From Atrina japonica (taxonomy: Eukaryota > Mollusca > Bivalvia > Pterioida > Pinnidae): DNA of 64,000 nt. Under the pieces are notes generated by a model, which saw nothing but the letters and a program-made list of their open reading frames with translations, did not search any database and was not told where the DNA came from. The DNA is taken from the NCBI GenBank assembly GCA_030159075.1, contig BROG01000006.1, forward strand, positions 3,291,001-3,355,000. Direction: 5' to 3'. Every line of letters begins with the position of its first letter. Position 1 is the stretch's first letter. A program made the position numbers and the translations under genes. Shown here one piece after another: positions 26,072 through 39,419 of the stretch.

Positions 26072-26923
26072 TAGACTATTTCCCGAAGTTAGATTTTAAA
26101 GAAATATGGATACAGTGTTAAGTATTATTCAGTAGACAGGATGGAAGTAGAAAAGCCTTCCGCTTCAATTTTTTCTATGTATCAGGGTCTACTTGAATTT
26201 ACTGGGGCTGTAGTGTTTTGATGTTAAGCCAGTTGGCAGCCATATTAGATTTATGCTAATTAGACCCTTTCCTGGTACCAGATGTTGGGGGATTTTTGGA
26301 TATAATGTTTAGTACAGTCCCCTAGACAGGGTGAAGCAAAAAAAAAAAGAAAAAAAAAAGACTGGTTGCAATTTGTTCTTGGTTTAAACCTTACATGTAC
26401 TTTTACTGGACTACCTACGTACATTGTACAACACAGTCAGGTGAAGCTGCCAAGATACTATTTGGTACTCACCTATACTTTCTAGGTTATACCTTAAATG
26501 TGCATAAGTATAAAAATTTACAGCCATTGAATATGACTTACTAGAAACTCCGAAATTGTATATTGAAATCTGTACACATACAATGCACATGTACACTATA
26601 ACAAAATAAAGGTGAAAATGAAATTAAAAAAAGAAAAATAATTTGAATTGAAGTTAAACTGATATTTGGCCATGAAACCAGATATTTCCCTTCTTTGCAT
26701 TACAGTTGATCTTTTCACTTTAAGATAAAACATTCTGAAACTCAAGATAAATTATAGATAGAAAGTGCTGATCCTCTGAATACAACGTTCATGTTGATCA
26801 CCTTACATATTTTTTTCACCTGAGTGTAACTTTTCATTTAACACAGGTGGATGTAAATGCAATTTCTCATAACAAGAGGAACGTCATGACATTGATAAGC
26901 AGAAATTAAGCCAAAGAAATAAC

Positions 26924-27106
26924 ATGTTTACGAGCTTTATTGAACTTTTAATAGACATTTATCAAATGTGGAATCCTGATAGGGGTTATGCTGGATTTTA
27001 CCAACTTAGACATGAACTTAATTTCCCTGCTGTTTCAAATGCCAGTATTATTAAAATGTTTATAGGAACAGGTTCTTTATTAACATTATTAGAAAAAAAA
27101 GAATAA
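26924..27106 (+). other. Unidentified 60-codon open frame
   Basis: The frame reads with balanced, protein-like composition (for example MWNPDRGYAGFYQLRHELNF) and ends in LLEKKE before TAA. No acceptor or donor of quality is seen, and no family is recognised. It may be a fragment of an old mobile-element gene or chance. Confidence 0.2.
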
Positions 27107-27959
27107 CCTGTTCAAATAACACACTCTACACAGGGCTTGTATTATTAATTTTGCTGTAACGTCTTCTTCCGTAATATTGGAAAGGTAGATATAGATATAT
27201 ACATGGTGTACATTGTGTTCTGCACAGATTGAATACCTGGGTGGTGAAATGGATTATAGTGTTGCTACAGGTACATGTTATTCCACATCTTTAGTAAAAA
27301 GGAAATTATAAGTACCTGTGGGTACCTGGTAGTTTATTGCAGATATTTGACACTTTTTCTATTTAGCCAGAAATCCCGTATTAAATTCAGGTAGAAATTA
27401 ATCTGGTTATAATAAAAATAAAAGCCTTTACCTAATGTGTTTTTCTGGATGGATGGTTTCATTTGGGACTGAAACCTAATTCACTTCCATGACCAGTTGC
27501 AGTCAAATGAGTAATCTGATACAGCATATAAAATGTAACAATGGCATTCACTTAAAACTTAATCATCACACAAATGCAATTTCTAAAGGTTTATTTCAGG
27601 GAGTCTGAAATTAATATTGACAGTAATCAGTTTAGTTAATTTTGTAATTTACACAAAAATCATTTATCTTTTTTTGAGGATATTAGAAAAACAAATGTGA
27701 GAAATCTGCTGTAATGTTGATCCTTTTGACTCTTACACAGGGGGTCCCTCGTTGATTCAGAACAAACCAATTTTGTCTGTGGTCCTATTCAATCTGTGGT
27801 TTGAAAAGAAACAAACTATAGTATTAGGTTACAGTAGCATGTACATGTACAATTATTTTGTCCCCTTTAATATCCCATCAAATATCCTCATTATGCTGAA
27901 TAGTCAATGGAGCTAGCTTAATTGCAGGTAGATGTGATTTAGTGAGTGGCATAATGGTT

Positions 27960-28310
27960 TAAAACCTGCATCCCAAGTGATAAACACATACCTACAATGT
28001 ATATTGTGCCAAACTGCATCCCAAGTGGGAGATACATACCTACAATGTATATTGTACCAAACTGCATCCCAAGTGGGAGATACATACCTACATGTTCATG
28101 TAACAAACTGCATCCCAAGTGGATTATACATACCTACATTGTACCAAACTGCATCCCTAGTAGATTATACATACCTACATTGTACCAAACTGCATCCCTA
28201 GTAGATTATACATACCTACATTGTACCAAACTGCATCTGGAGTAGATCATATACATGTATATCTGCATTGTACCAAACTGCATCCTGAGTAGAACATACG
28301 CATCCCGAGT
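27960..28310. repeat. About 42-bp minisatellite (ccaaactgcatccc)
   Basis: Seven or eight units built on catacctacattgtaccaaa and ctgcatcccaagtgg, with ctagtagatta variants in the later copies. Confidence 0.9.
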
Positions 28311-28583
28311 AGAACGTACATATGTACAAAATATCCAAACCTATGACTTTCATTTCACACCAGTAGTAGGCTGTGATTTTTCAAATTAATTTTGTTTTAC
28401 CTTGTTTATTTTGTTAATTGATTTACAATATTTAACCCTTCAGAATCTTATATTTGTGTTAATTGATGTTTCTGATTATGCATAACTTGATGAGATTAAC
28501 ACATGACTATAATGATTGTAATTTGACATTTTAACTAATGTAGAAACAGGAAATTTCCTTGTGGTTTTAATTTAGCTTATTTC

Positions 28584-28851
28584 ATGGGGCCTCAATCTGT
28601 GGCTGAGTGGTTAGAGCAACACACTTTAAACCATGAAATCTCTCACTTCCTGTCAGCACAGGTTTGAGTCCCACTGGAACCTAAGCTGATTTCTATGAGA
28701 AAATTTGCCAGTTTACTTGCGGAAGGCCGGTGATCACTTCCCGGGTACATTGTAATCAGGTTCTCTCCTCCACCATAAAAAACTGTCCGCCACCATCTAA
28801 CTGACAAATTATTGAGAGTGGTATAAAACTCGTTTCAAAATTCAATTCAAA
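28584..28851 (+). mobile_element. tRNA-derived SINE (family A), complete
   Basis: The head has A box tggctgagtggttagagc and B box ggtttgagtcc, followed by the conserved body (gccagtttacttgcggaagg, ggttctctcctccacca) and tail. Flanks ttagcttatttc (28572-28583) and ttagtttatttc (28852-28863) form a 12-bp target duplication with one mismatch. Confidence 0.85.
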
Positions 28852-29450
28852 TTAGTTTATTTCGTTGTTATCATTTATCAACAAAATTAAAACCATGATG
28901 AAATTTACATAAATTATACTCAGTGAGAGGTTCCTTTACAAACATGCTTTTTATTTCAATGAAATTTAATAACTATGCAATTGCTAAATGTATGTAAAAT
29001 CAACGAAATTTTAACCCCATGAAATTTACTGATTCCACAGTATTACATGTACATTGTATGTAGTTAATATTAGGAACTCATGAAACATCATAGATGACGT
29101 AGTTTTTTCACCTGGCATACCTGTTTATTTGGGACGCAGTTCTTAAAAATGATGCAATGAATGACTTTTATCAGTTATACTTGTAGAAACGTTTAATGAT
29201 AAAAAAAAATTTTCATGGATTTTTTTTGTGAAAGATCACCTTTAATATAGAAATATTATTTACTGTATCATTTTGTTCTGCGAACAATTATCAACTTCAA
29301 GGGTAGTGGGGTCCCAATCCTTAATCAAGTTATTGGTGAGATTATGGTGACTAGAATTCTATAAAATTGACCTTTTTATAAAAAAAAAAAAAAACATTTT
29401 CTAAATTTTTCACAAATTGACTTACCTCAGTTTAAGTCACAGCAGTTCTC

Positions 29451-29620
29451 TAAGCTGATTTTGTGAGAAAGTTTGCCAGTTTACTTGCTGAAGGCTTGTG
29501 TTTTTTTCCTGGGCACAATATAATTGGGTTCTCTCCTCCACCAATAAAAATGGCCACCACCATACAACTGAAAAATTGTTAAGAGTGACATAAAACAATA
29601 TTAAAAATTCAAAAATTCAA
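29451..29620 (+). mobile_element. SINE family A, headless 3' portion
   Basis: From taagctgattttgtgagaaa to the tail; the tRNA-like head is absent, as in a 5'-truncated insertion. Confidence 0.7.
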
Positions 29621-29702
29621 ACTTTGTGTGCAAATGATGCAGGTACCAGACTACCCTGTAAGTAATAGTATACATGTACCTATCAGAGTTTCAGTTACAG
29701 CA

Positions 29703-29827
<125 letters not shown>

Positions 29828-30599
29828 GTAACTGATTTTGGTACCCGGCAACATTTACCCAGTAAGATATACCTTCCAGAGATTTAGATCAGCAATTATC
29901 TCTGTATGTGAGAGAGTGATTCTGGTACCAGGCTACCCTGTAAGGTATGGTATACCTATCAGTTTTATTTACAGCAGTTCTCTCTCTCTCTATATATATA
30001 TACATTGTACATGTACATGTATATGTGTGAGAGTAATGCTGGTACCAGCCTACCCTGTAAGCTATACAGCAAAACAAGCTTTCAGTTTTGGATAATTTCC
30101 AGATGTGAATAGTGCCTACTTTGTTTGCATTTACTTCGAGCCTGAAATGGAGTATGTTATGTATTACATGAGAATCAAGAGTTGCATTGTACACCTGCAT
30201 CAGTTTCACTGCATCTGGTAGATTGGCATATCTCACTCTGGGTAAAAACTACTGCAGGTTTTAGGAGATAATACATGTATGTATACCATCAACATCTACA
30301 TGTATACGTTTTGAAATTGACTTCGTGATTTAATTGTAATATGTCGGGGAAGCATCTTAACTATAGATGTGCAGGGGATTTTGAATAAAGATTTCCATGC
30401 GTCACAAATAACAGTCTTTGAATTTTGATCATATGTTCATCCAACATTTCACATGTATTTATTACAGACAGTCTGAGGATTTATGTAAGAGGATATTGGC
30501 ATGGAATTTGATTCACCAGTACATGTACATGTAGATTATCTGAAATGAATGCCAAAGTGATATCATTTTTGCAAGATCATCATCATTTATTGATCACAA

Positions 30600-30689
30600 T
30601 TAACTTACTCACCCCTAAAACACATTTGGAGTGGTCTAAGTCATTGGTTTACAGAACAGTCCATTGTTTTTCAGGGGTTGATGAATTAA
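30600..30689 (-). mobile_element. TTAA-flanked MITE
   Basis: Begins ttaacttactcacccctaaa and ends ttcaggggttgatgaattaa, 90 bp. It is in the opposite internal order to the copy at 23346. Confidence 0.75.
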
Positions 30690-30959
30690 ACAATAGTTGT
30701 CAAGGGTGGATATTGTTTTCTCCTGTCACTCATGGTTCATGTAAGTGGAACTTATTTGGTCAAGTTGAAGTCATTAATTGTTTGTCAGAATAGGTGATTG
30801 GAAATTTTAAAATGAAATGTTACTTGAATATGTAACCTAAACAGCTGATCAATTTGTTTTACTGAAACATTTAAAGAATCGTTGGTACGTGTACTGTGAA
30901 ATGAAATTAGACAAAGTACATGTAAGGTCCAAATATTGGGGGTGGGGACACATGTATGA

Positions 30960-31210
30960 AATTAAAGGACTTGCTGCAGGCAAGTTGATTAGGATCAGAC
31001 GACTTGTGGCAGTCAGGTAGATTGGGATCAAGTGAATTGATCCTAACAAGTTGATTGGGGTTTCGTGACTTATTGCAGGCACTTTGGTCAGAGTCAAGTG
31101 ACATTTTTTAAGCAGTGGTAGACAGATTTTTAAAATAACTTGTTGCAGGCAATGCCAAGTTGATTTGAGTCAATTGACTTGTTACTTGCAAGTTTGTTAC
31201 AGTCACATCT
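30960..31210. repeat. Degenerate minisatellite of about 34 bp
   Basis: Variants of gacttgctgcaggcaagttg followed by attaggatca repeat roughly six times, with declining similarity. Confidence 0.75.
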
Positions 31211-32227
31211 TAAATGGAAGCAAGTTGATAATGACATAGTTACTTGCCACAGGCTCATGAATACAATGTTACATGCAATTCTGAGAAAGGTCTCTTCTTC
31301 AAATTCTTTTAACTGATTGGTTGAAAATTCTAGGTTAACCAAAAATAATGACTTTGGCATGAAATTGGCTACATATTTAAACAGGGCTTGAAATAACCAC
31401 CAATTGGATTGCCCGTGCCAGGTCAGAATTGGCTTGAACAAGTTGATTTCTAAATGAACTTGTTCAGTGGACAAGTTGTTTTTGTCAGCATTAAATGTTC
31501 GTACAATTTAAGTCTTGAGTCAGAAGTTTTTGTTTTCCATTATATCATTGGTCAAAGTTCTGCATGTAGCCAATCCAAACAGACGATGATCAGTTTATTA
31601 ATTGTTATTTTCTTTATTTATTGTATTAATTTTCCTTCTTTTTGGGAGACTAGTGATTTCATTTGTGGACAACCAAATTTCTCAAACGAGTTTCCCCATG
31701 GACAAGTGTGTTTGAAATTCTTATTTCACACCCTGCTAAAGACAGACAGAGCTGGTTGTATAGAGTGTTCAGAATTTTGTAGATTATGACACCCATTATG
31801 TGCTATGAAAAAGCAGATTATATTGATGGAACGAAATGTTTGGATCTGTTTTTGCAAAACTGATAGAAAAGAAATGAGCACTTGAACAATATTTACATTA
31901 GGATAAAATCTGCTTGGGTCCCCTGTTGTAAATTTCATTTGGTGTGATATAATTGTAAGAAGTGAAATTGATTTTTCAGCAGAGTCAATTTCAGTCTTAT
32001 TCGATAATGGAATATTTGCTGAATGTATGTGTCTATGCTTAATCAAATCTTAGGATGTAATTTTGTACAATGTACCAAACTGTCTGTCTACACACAAGTG
32101 TTGCATTTCCTATGCATGAAATAGTATGAGCATATGATATCAAAAATAGATAAAGTAGTTTATTATTCATGGCTATAACCATAGTTTATTGTTCATGGCT
32201 ATTACCATGAAAATACAAATTTTTCAA

Positions 32228-32255
32228 CAAAAAAAAAAAAAAAAAAAAAAAAAAA
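32228..32255. repeat. Poly-A run
   Basis: About 27 A followed by gaaagaaag. Confidence 0.95.
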
Positions 32256-32453
32256 GAAAGAAAGAGATGTTGCTAATGTTGAGAATATAACCGGTACATA
32301 TGTATATCAAATCATGAGCTTGTATATTTGTAATAAGTATGTTTACTACATGTAGGTTACTGATATTGTGAATTAGCGCACTTATGACAAATATTCTTTT
32401 GAAGTAATAATATGTCTTTTGTTAAATCTGTTGCATTTACAATACATAGGTTT

Positions 32454-32672
32454 TAGAATGCAGTATTTTTCTAACCCCTGGGTCTATAGATAAGGCAGGG
32501 CAGCATTGTGACCTATAGGGCTATATTGCAGGTGTAGAATTTTCCTAACTCCTGGGTCTGTAGATAAGGCAGGGCCACATTGTGACATATAGGTCTATAC
32601 TGCAGATGTAGAATTTTTTTTTAACTCCTGGGTCAGTAGATAAGACAGGGCTGCATAATGAGGTACAAGGCC
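32454..32672. repeat. 73-bp tandem repeat before RECK exon 2
   Basis: Three copies of a unit with cctgggtctatagataaggc and tgtgacctatagggctata, including pyrimidine-rich ttttcctaactcc stretches resembling branch/acceptor context. It ends 80 bases before the acceptor at 32752. Confidence 0.88.
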
Positions 32673-32752
32673 CTGTCAGTCTCTTTCTGAGTTCTCGGTA
32701 TTCCATCTTTTTAAATCAATGGAAGTGTTAATATGTGTATTTGTATTTTCAG

Positions 32753-32827
32753 ATGGAGACAACAGGCAATCATCAAGATCAGATGGAACAGTTAATAGCT
32801 GCCTCCAAAATGTGTAGTGGAGACCAG
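32753..32827 (+). CDS. RECK: RECK-like gene, exon linking the cysteines of CC motif 1
   Basis: A 75-nt exon (25 codons, phase 0 at both ends) with acceptor tttgtattttcag and donor cag/gtaatt. It begins METTGNHQDQ and ends SKMCSGDQ. It starts with an ATG, but the acceptor directly before it and the phase fit with exon 3016-3071 argue that this is an internal methionine. The segment EQLIAASKMCSGDQ aligns with the helix and fifth cysteine of the RECK CC1 motif. A 73-bp tandem repeat ends about 80 bases upstream. An alternative reading as a first coding exon with this ATG as start cannot be excluded without transcripts. Confidence 0.78.
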
Positions 32828-33529
32828 GTAATTATATCAATTGTTTTCTTTAGGTCTCTGCCAAGAGGGCGGGTAGACATATTGGTTTTGCGACAGTTGT
32901 CTGTCTGACCATCACAAATCAAAAGTCCAGTTTCTTATCAGTACTTGGAATGCATTCAAACTTTGCTATGGTAATGGAAATGACCAATACGTGTGTCATG
33001 ACCTTAACCCTGTGTCATATCTTCAAGGTCAAGGTTACGGAGCACCCATGGACAGAGTTGGGGGGCATATGTTTAAGTTACATTACAACAACATCTTGTT
33101 TTATTTGTTCTTAGCTGTAGTCAACATAGTACACAAAACAAGTTACACAATACATTCATAGACAAAATACTTTATTTACTATTTGGACTGACATAACAAC
33201 AGTTGATATTCCGGGGAGCATAAAAGTGTAATTGTTTGCGGCTTATTTGCTTCATATTAGGTGAATATCTAGCAGTAATATTGACCTTCATATACTTAAT
33301 CTTCAGATTTGATCAAGGTCTGTCTTTGGCAAGTAATGATTGAGTTATATTGGTGAAATAGTTGGCAGGGTTGAAGTTTATGTACAAGTAGCAGAGATAT
33401 TAAACACCTGTAGCCAACAGTTAAATTACTGGCCATGTAATTTCTCATACATGTAAAGAAAGTAAATACTTGTTGATTATAAATATGAAATCACATATAT
33501 CTCCCATTTTCATATCTCCAAGATGTGTG

Positions 33530-33717
<188 letters not shown>

Positions 33718-34096
33718 ATTCATTTTACACACACACACTAACACACTTCATTCTACATATTTTGCTAGACTTTGGAGTATCGGTCAACAGGGAGTTTGAC
33801 CTCTAATTTTGTGTGATACAGTATCTGTCAGCAGGTTGTTGGCATTCTTATTCTATGGGAAGGAGATTATCATCCCATTTATTCAATCTACAAAACTTGA
33901 GTTTTCTGTTATTTGCTAAGAAAGGAAAAAGCCGATCAATTTTGATGCTGTTAGGTAAAAGGTCAAAATCGCACCTGCATTTACCTTAGGTTAATTCTTA
34001 GTATCAATTATCATTTTATCATTACTAATATTATCAGTATTATCACAAGTACATGTGTATGTTGACAATTACATTCACATATTTTTATTTGAAATC

Positions 34097-34279
34097 TACA
34101 GTCAAACTTGCATGAAAGGCATCCTCTTTATAAAGGACACACGCCCATAAAGGCCATTCAAACATTACCTTTGTTAACGTTTTTATAATGAATAAACCTC
34201 TGTGTTAAGCCCACCTGTCTATAACGACTACTTTTGCCTGTTCTCTTTAGTGATGTTTATAGACAGTTTTGACTGTGTA
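34097..34279 (+). mobile_element. CAGTRAAAC-ended MITE, diverged copy
   Basis: Begins tacagtcaaacttgc and ends cagttttgactgtgta, with internal tctttataaaggacac and cccacctgtctataacgac blocks. Diverged from the other copies. Confidence 0.6.
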
Positions 34280-34313
34280 TAATATATACTTTTAAATCTT
34301 TGAGATTACTAAG

Positions 34314-34797
34314 TACAGTAGGGTGACAAAAGTGAGTATAATTTTTATTTTTCTCTATACATTTCATATAAAACCACATTTTTTCAAAAATTTATAACAG
34401 TCATTTCCTGTTCAATTTCAATAAAATTTTCACAATTAATTATTGATGTTCTGAAGTGTCTGTGTTTGTTTTTATGTAAATTTCCACTGTTTCATTTTAA
34501 AGCACTGATGAGTTGTGCTGTACAAAATTTTAATATCTCTTTTTAATATATGTAAATAAGGAATTATGAAATATTGAATTTAATTTTCAGTTAAAATTCC
34601 CGAGTCTTGAAATTAGAAAATTTTAACATTATGAGCTAATATGCAATAAAACTGTTAAATATTTTAAGTTTTATGATATAAGTTTTACCAAAATTGATTT
34701 AGAAATGACTTAACATGAATGTTTTGAAAATTTGCAGATTTATGTGAAATATATAGAGAAAATAAAAAATTATACTCACTTTTGTCATTATACTGTA
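34314..34797. mobile_element. Mariner-type MITE with about 57-bp inverted ends
   Basis: Left end tacagtagggtgacaaaagt then gagtataatttttattttt; the right end is the inverse (actcacttttgtcattatactgta). Inverted ends of about 57 bp with few mismatches, bounded by TA. The 484-bp element has no transposase. Superfamily inferred from TA flanks and CAGT start. Confidence 0.85.
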
Positions 34798-36421
34798 TAT
34801 TGTATTTTTTGAGAATCATTGAAAACAGTTCAGAATATTCTTGTCAGCATGTTGTTGTGATATTGTTTTGTACGGACATAGCTGTGTTATCATTATTTTA
34901 CTTCACCGATTGTATTATCAGTTTCTCTCGCATTAACTCCAAGAGATTCCTTGTCTTATCTACATGTATGTACATATTTTACTTACAAAACACTTTCTAG
35001 GTTTCGTGGTATCTTACCAAAAGAGAAAAAAAAATAGGGAAGTGGAAAAACTAAAACTTAACAGCTGGGTCAGTTGATAATGGGGCAAAATCAGTGGTTA
35101 GTTTGTGATACTAAAAAATAAAGATACAGGGGAAGTTAAAGTTTGATTTAATGCGATGTCTTTGGTGATATCCCGTTGGAGCCCCCAATGTTAGTTTTTC
35201 CAGATGTTGACTGTATCAGTTGTAATGACCCGGGTTGGCCCCCATAACTTCTGAACATATTACAAGCATAACTTTTGTGCTAATTGAAGGTATTGGTCTT
35301 ACAAAGACACTGTTACACCACATAATTAAACTGTCGTTTTGAATTTTAATGTGAGCTATTGCCATCAGTTGTTTATATTTAATGGGTCACACAAGTTTGT
35401 TGATGTTTGAATTTTACACAAAAGGTTGCAGGGATTTAGCATCTCTCCCACCTTGGACAGATGTATTTACCCGTTTGTCAGGTTGTATCTACCCTTTTGT
35501 CAGGTTGGAATTTCTCTGTCCACACCCCAGGATGCGGACAAGCAACATGTGCTGTGAAGAATGATTTCATGATTCATCGCTTCCTGTAACGAAAATGCAG
35601 TGCATAAAAAGTTGCAAATTCATTTCAAAACTTAAGTTTAAAACATTTTCATCCAAACCAACTTAAACCAGTAAAAGGGAAATAGCTTTAAAATATGACC
35701 TACATGTACAGTGACCTGAAGTTGTGGATTTATTAATTACTGTAAATTTTTAATCTTGGGTAATGGTCACAATATGGCTCCCCCACCCTTTTGGTAAGAT
35801 TGAAGCCATGACTATGTAATTGGGAGTTTTATTAACATTTTCAGATGATTTAATGCTAGTATCTAGAAAAACATAAATTTCTTACCAATGTGTTTAAGGT
35901 TTTCAATGGATTTACAAAAAAAAAAACCAATTTGGGCTTACAAATTTAAAGAAAGCTAATTCTGCTATCACCCCTGTGTCGACATGTACGTCAGCACCCG
36001 GTTGAGAAAATTGGTAGTGGTCAGATTCATCTGCTTCTGTACTGCCCATGCATGTACAGGAACTAAACTTGTACAGCTGATAAATATTATGAGTCTTGAC
36101 ATATGGGATATCTCAGTGAGATTGGCCATTCTTTTTCTTTTGCCAATCTGACCCTGTTTTGAACTTGCATCTATTTCCATTGCTGTGGTTTAAAGGATTG
36201 GTTGGGGTCTGGTTCATTGGCGGGATATACCGGTAATGTTTGATTCCTTTATGTTTTAATTCAGCATTTTGTTAAAAAAAAATTCTGTAGATGAAACATG
36301 GAATTTTCCATGAAAATTGTGATTGGGGGTGTGTGTGTGTGGGGGGGGCCTGTGTCCTTTTGGTTGCAAATTGAGCACTCTGCCGCAGAGCCACGATGGT
36401 CTGTTAAACTAAGGAAAAAAG

Positions 36422-36599
36422 TACAGTCAGCTCTGGTTATAGCGAATTCCTCGGGACCAGTGAATTTACTTTGTTATATCAGTATTTCGTTGTTTCAGGA
36501 TTTTTACATACTGAAAGTAAATCAGGGGACCCAGATATTTTGTTCATTATTTCCTAAGTTTCGTTTTTGCTGACCTCGCTATTTTCGAAGTTGACTGTA
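36422..36599. mobile_element. 178-bp MITE (tacagtca ends)
   Basis: Begins tacagtcagctctggttata and ends ttttcgaagttgactgta. The inner block agcgaattcctcgggacc has a loose inverse near the right end (tcgctattttcgaag). Similar ends suggest the same superfamily as the CAGTRAAAC elements. Confidence 0.65.
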
Positions 36600-37876
36600 C
36601 TGTCAACCTAATGTTCATGCAGTGTATACTAATTTAAATATTACATTGGCTTACATCTACAATGTCAACATAACATTTCAGATCATTCCTTGTTTTGCCA
36701 GCAAGTATTCAGAGATAAAACAATTTTGTGATTTTATGTCAAGATCAGGCTTTTCAGTTTTGACATTTAGGTTTACCATTTGTACAGTAATTGATGTGTA
36801 TCAGATAAATTGATAGGTTTATGTTTCTTACAAGAATATATTTATTTTTGTTGCTGTTCTGGCATGTAAAATCTGCTCTGATAATGGAGAAAAACAGTAT
36901 AAATAAATTTATGGCTGCCATCTAAAATTTCCATTTTTAAAACAATCCGAATTTATTTATTTATATATCAGTTTTTGTATTGTATGTTCTTGCAACCATA
37001 TAGATTTTATTAGACTGGTCATAAAGGCATACAAACTATCAAAATGGAATTTTCTGTTTGTTTAAAAAGTTTCAAATATTTGACATTTTAAACAAATAAA
37101 ATAATTTTGAAAAATCACAGATTGAAAAGACCAAAATGCTATATTTGTGAAAAGAAATCAAATGTGAATAATATGGACAAGTACACAATATCAATTGTTT
37201 GTGTATTTTATTTATTCTAGGCAATATGTAATTGCTATGGTAACATTGTTTACAGCAATATATCTTTTGGCCATTTTAATGAAAGTTTTGGTCTAATTGC
37301 AGGATTTTTTTTTTTTTTATCAAAATGACAGCCTCTATACCTTTAATCAGTAGACGAAAACATACCGTTTAGATAGTTTAGAATGAAAGGGTTTAGATTT
37401 TGAAAACAAGGCTTTTGACATTAACTTAAATTAATCTTCTGACATCAGGATGGACTGACATTCAAGGTCGATTGGTCACAAAATTGTTTTCAGTGAAAAG
37501 CTTTTGTAAGCTTTAGTCAAATTGAGGTCTATTTTACAGTCTCCTTGATGCCTTGACATAGGACCTTTGGTTTAGGTCTTACATACAGAGCTTCAGATGA
37601 ATAAATAGTCATTGTACACTTTGTACATGTGCAAAGGTAATTTGACAATACCAGGACTTGATACTGCACCTTTGGATATCAAAGTGAATGCTCTTTTATA
37701 AAATGTGGGAAAATACAAAAATACAAAGTGTTGTATTAAAAAGATGTCCCTGTAAATCTATAGTCTAAAGTTACAGATGTATGTTTAGTAAACATGTGTT
37801 GATTATTAGGGTAAAATATAGAGACATCCATGATATCAACTAAGTTAATACCTGTAGGTTATGACATTGACTTGTT

Positions 37877-38010
37877 GGGGAGGGAGGGGGAGGGAGAGAT
37901 CGAGATCGAGAGAGATCACAGAGAGAGGAGGGAGAAGAGAGAGAGAGAGACAGAGGAAGAAAAGGGGAGAGAGGGAGAAGAGAGAGAGGAGGGAAGGGAA
38001 GAGAGAGAGC
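37877..38010. repeat. Purine-rich GA/GGGA tract
   Basis: Imperfect gagagag and gggagg runs on the + strand with few pyrimidines. Confidence 0.9.
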
Positions 38011-38527
38011 GCAACATGTGCTGTGAAAGTAATTGGATTTGTTAAGATATCCCAAAATTTGATAAATACTTTAATGTGTCAGATGTTGTTACAGGTATAC
38101 TATTTTTTCCTCTGTGCCTTTTTTCAGAACTATTTGATTTAGTATAAGTAAGGCCATAAGTATGCCATTGTAATGAATGAATTTGTGCGCAAGAATGTCT
38201 ACCGAATAAATGAATGGTACTACAGACAGAGTGGGCATGATGTAATGAGGAATAATTGATGTGCAACGTATTTGTGTACTGATAATAAAAAATAGAATTT
38301 TATATGGTATTATTTGCTCTATACATCACAAATTTCCTGTCTAAATATTTTCTATCAAAACATTCTCTGAGAATATGATTGGTTCTAATGAGCTATCATT
38401 TCTATATAGTTTACAAATGAATTATAGACATATCTGTAATTGGTTCATTTTGTCATGTGTGTATCTTTATGTGAAAGAGAAACATACATGTATAAAAGAG
38501 GAGGATGAAAGGAAAGTAAAATTTTGT

Positions 38528-38531
<4 letters not shown>

Positions 38532-38567
<36 letters not shown>

Positions 38568-38569
38568 GA
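38532..38569. repeat. GA microsatellite
   Basis: (GA)n of about 34 bases ending in ggggg. Confidence 0.95.
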
Positions 38570-38872
38570 CAATGGGAGACAAGTGGAGTGAGTCTGCATA
38601 TCATTTAATACAACAGTATACATGTAAATATTATTACTAAATATTGAAATATTTGTCATCCAAATGACATTTTGCTTTTGTCGTTGTACATGTACATGTA
38701 TAAATTAAGATTAGTTAGACAGAATACTTAAGCTTGATAACAACTGACAATAGGAAATATTACCTGTAAGTAACGAACAGACCATCAGCTGTCTGTATAA
38801 TTCTGTCATTTTGCAATGTAGGAGGAAAAAAATGCTGGTCTGGTAAGACTTAAAGAATTTCCCAGTTACATG

Positions 38873-39419
38873 TAGGGCTGTCATTGATAGACTCGATATC
38901 GATATATTGATACACAAATTGATTTGATACAGTAATCGATACACTTTTAAAGTATCAATACAGTTCGTTATGCATTTCACAGCATGTATTTTCTTTTACA
39001 ATTTCCAAAATTTTCCATTTGTTTTACTTCATGTTATTGAACTATGTTATATTTTTTTCTAATTGTTCAATTTGTTCAAATAAATGATGTTTTCCTTGCA
39101 ATGATTGCTTTTTTCATCTTCAGATGGTCAAATATACAATAAAACAACTAAATATTACAATGAATCTACATTTTTTATAACTGTATATAATTATATTTAT
39201 TTTGAAGTACCAAATTATTGTATTTATTTTGAAGTACCAAATAATTGTATTTATTTTGAAGTACCAAAAATTGTATTTATTTTGAAGTACCAAATAATTG
39301 TATTTATTTTGAATGTACCAAATTATTGTATTTATTTTGAAGTACCAAATTATTCGAATTATCGATATATCGATACTTTTTACTTATCGATATAGAATTT
39401 CTCATCAATGACAGCCCTA
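38873..39419. mobile_element. hAT-type MITE with internal minisatellite
   Basis: Perfect 16-bp inverted ends (tagggctgtcattgat). Flanks gttacatg (38865-38872) and gttccatg (39420-39427) are an 8-bp target duplication with one mismatch, the length typical of hAT elements. Sub-terminal atcgatatatcgat motifs occur at both ends. The core (39185-39355) is a 26-bp tandem repeat, tattttgaagtaccaaat, in about six copies. No transposase. Confidence 0.88.
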
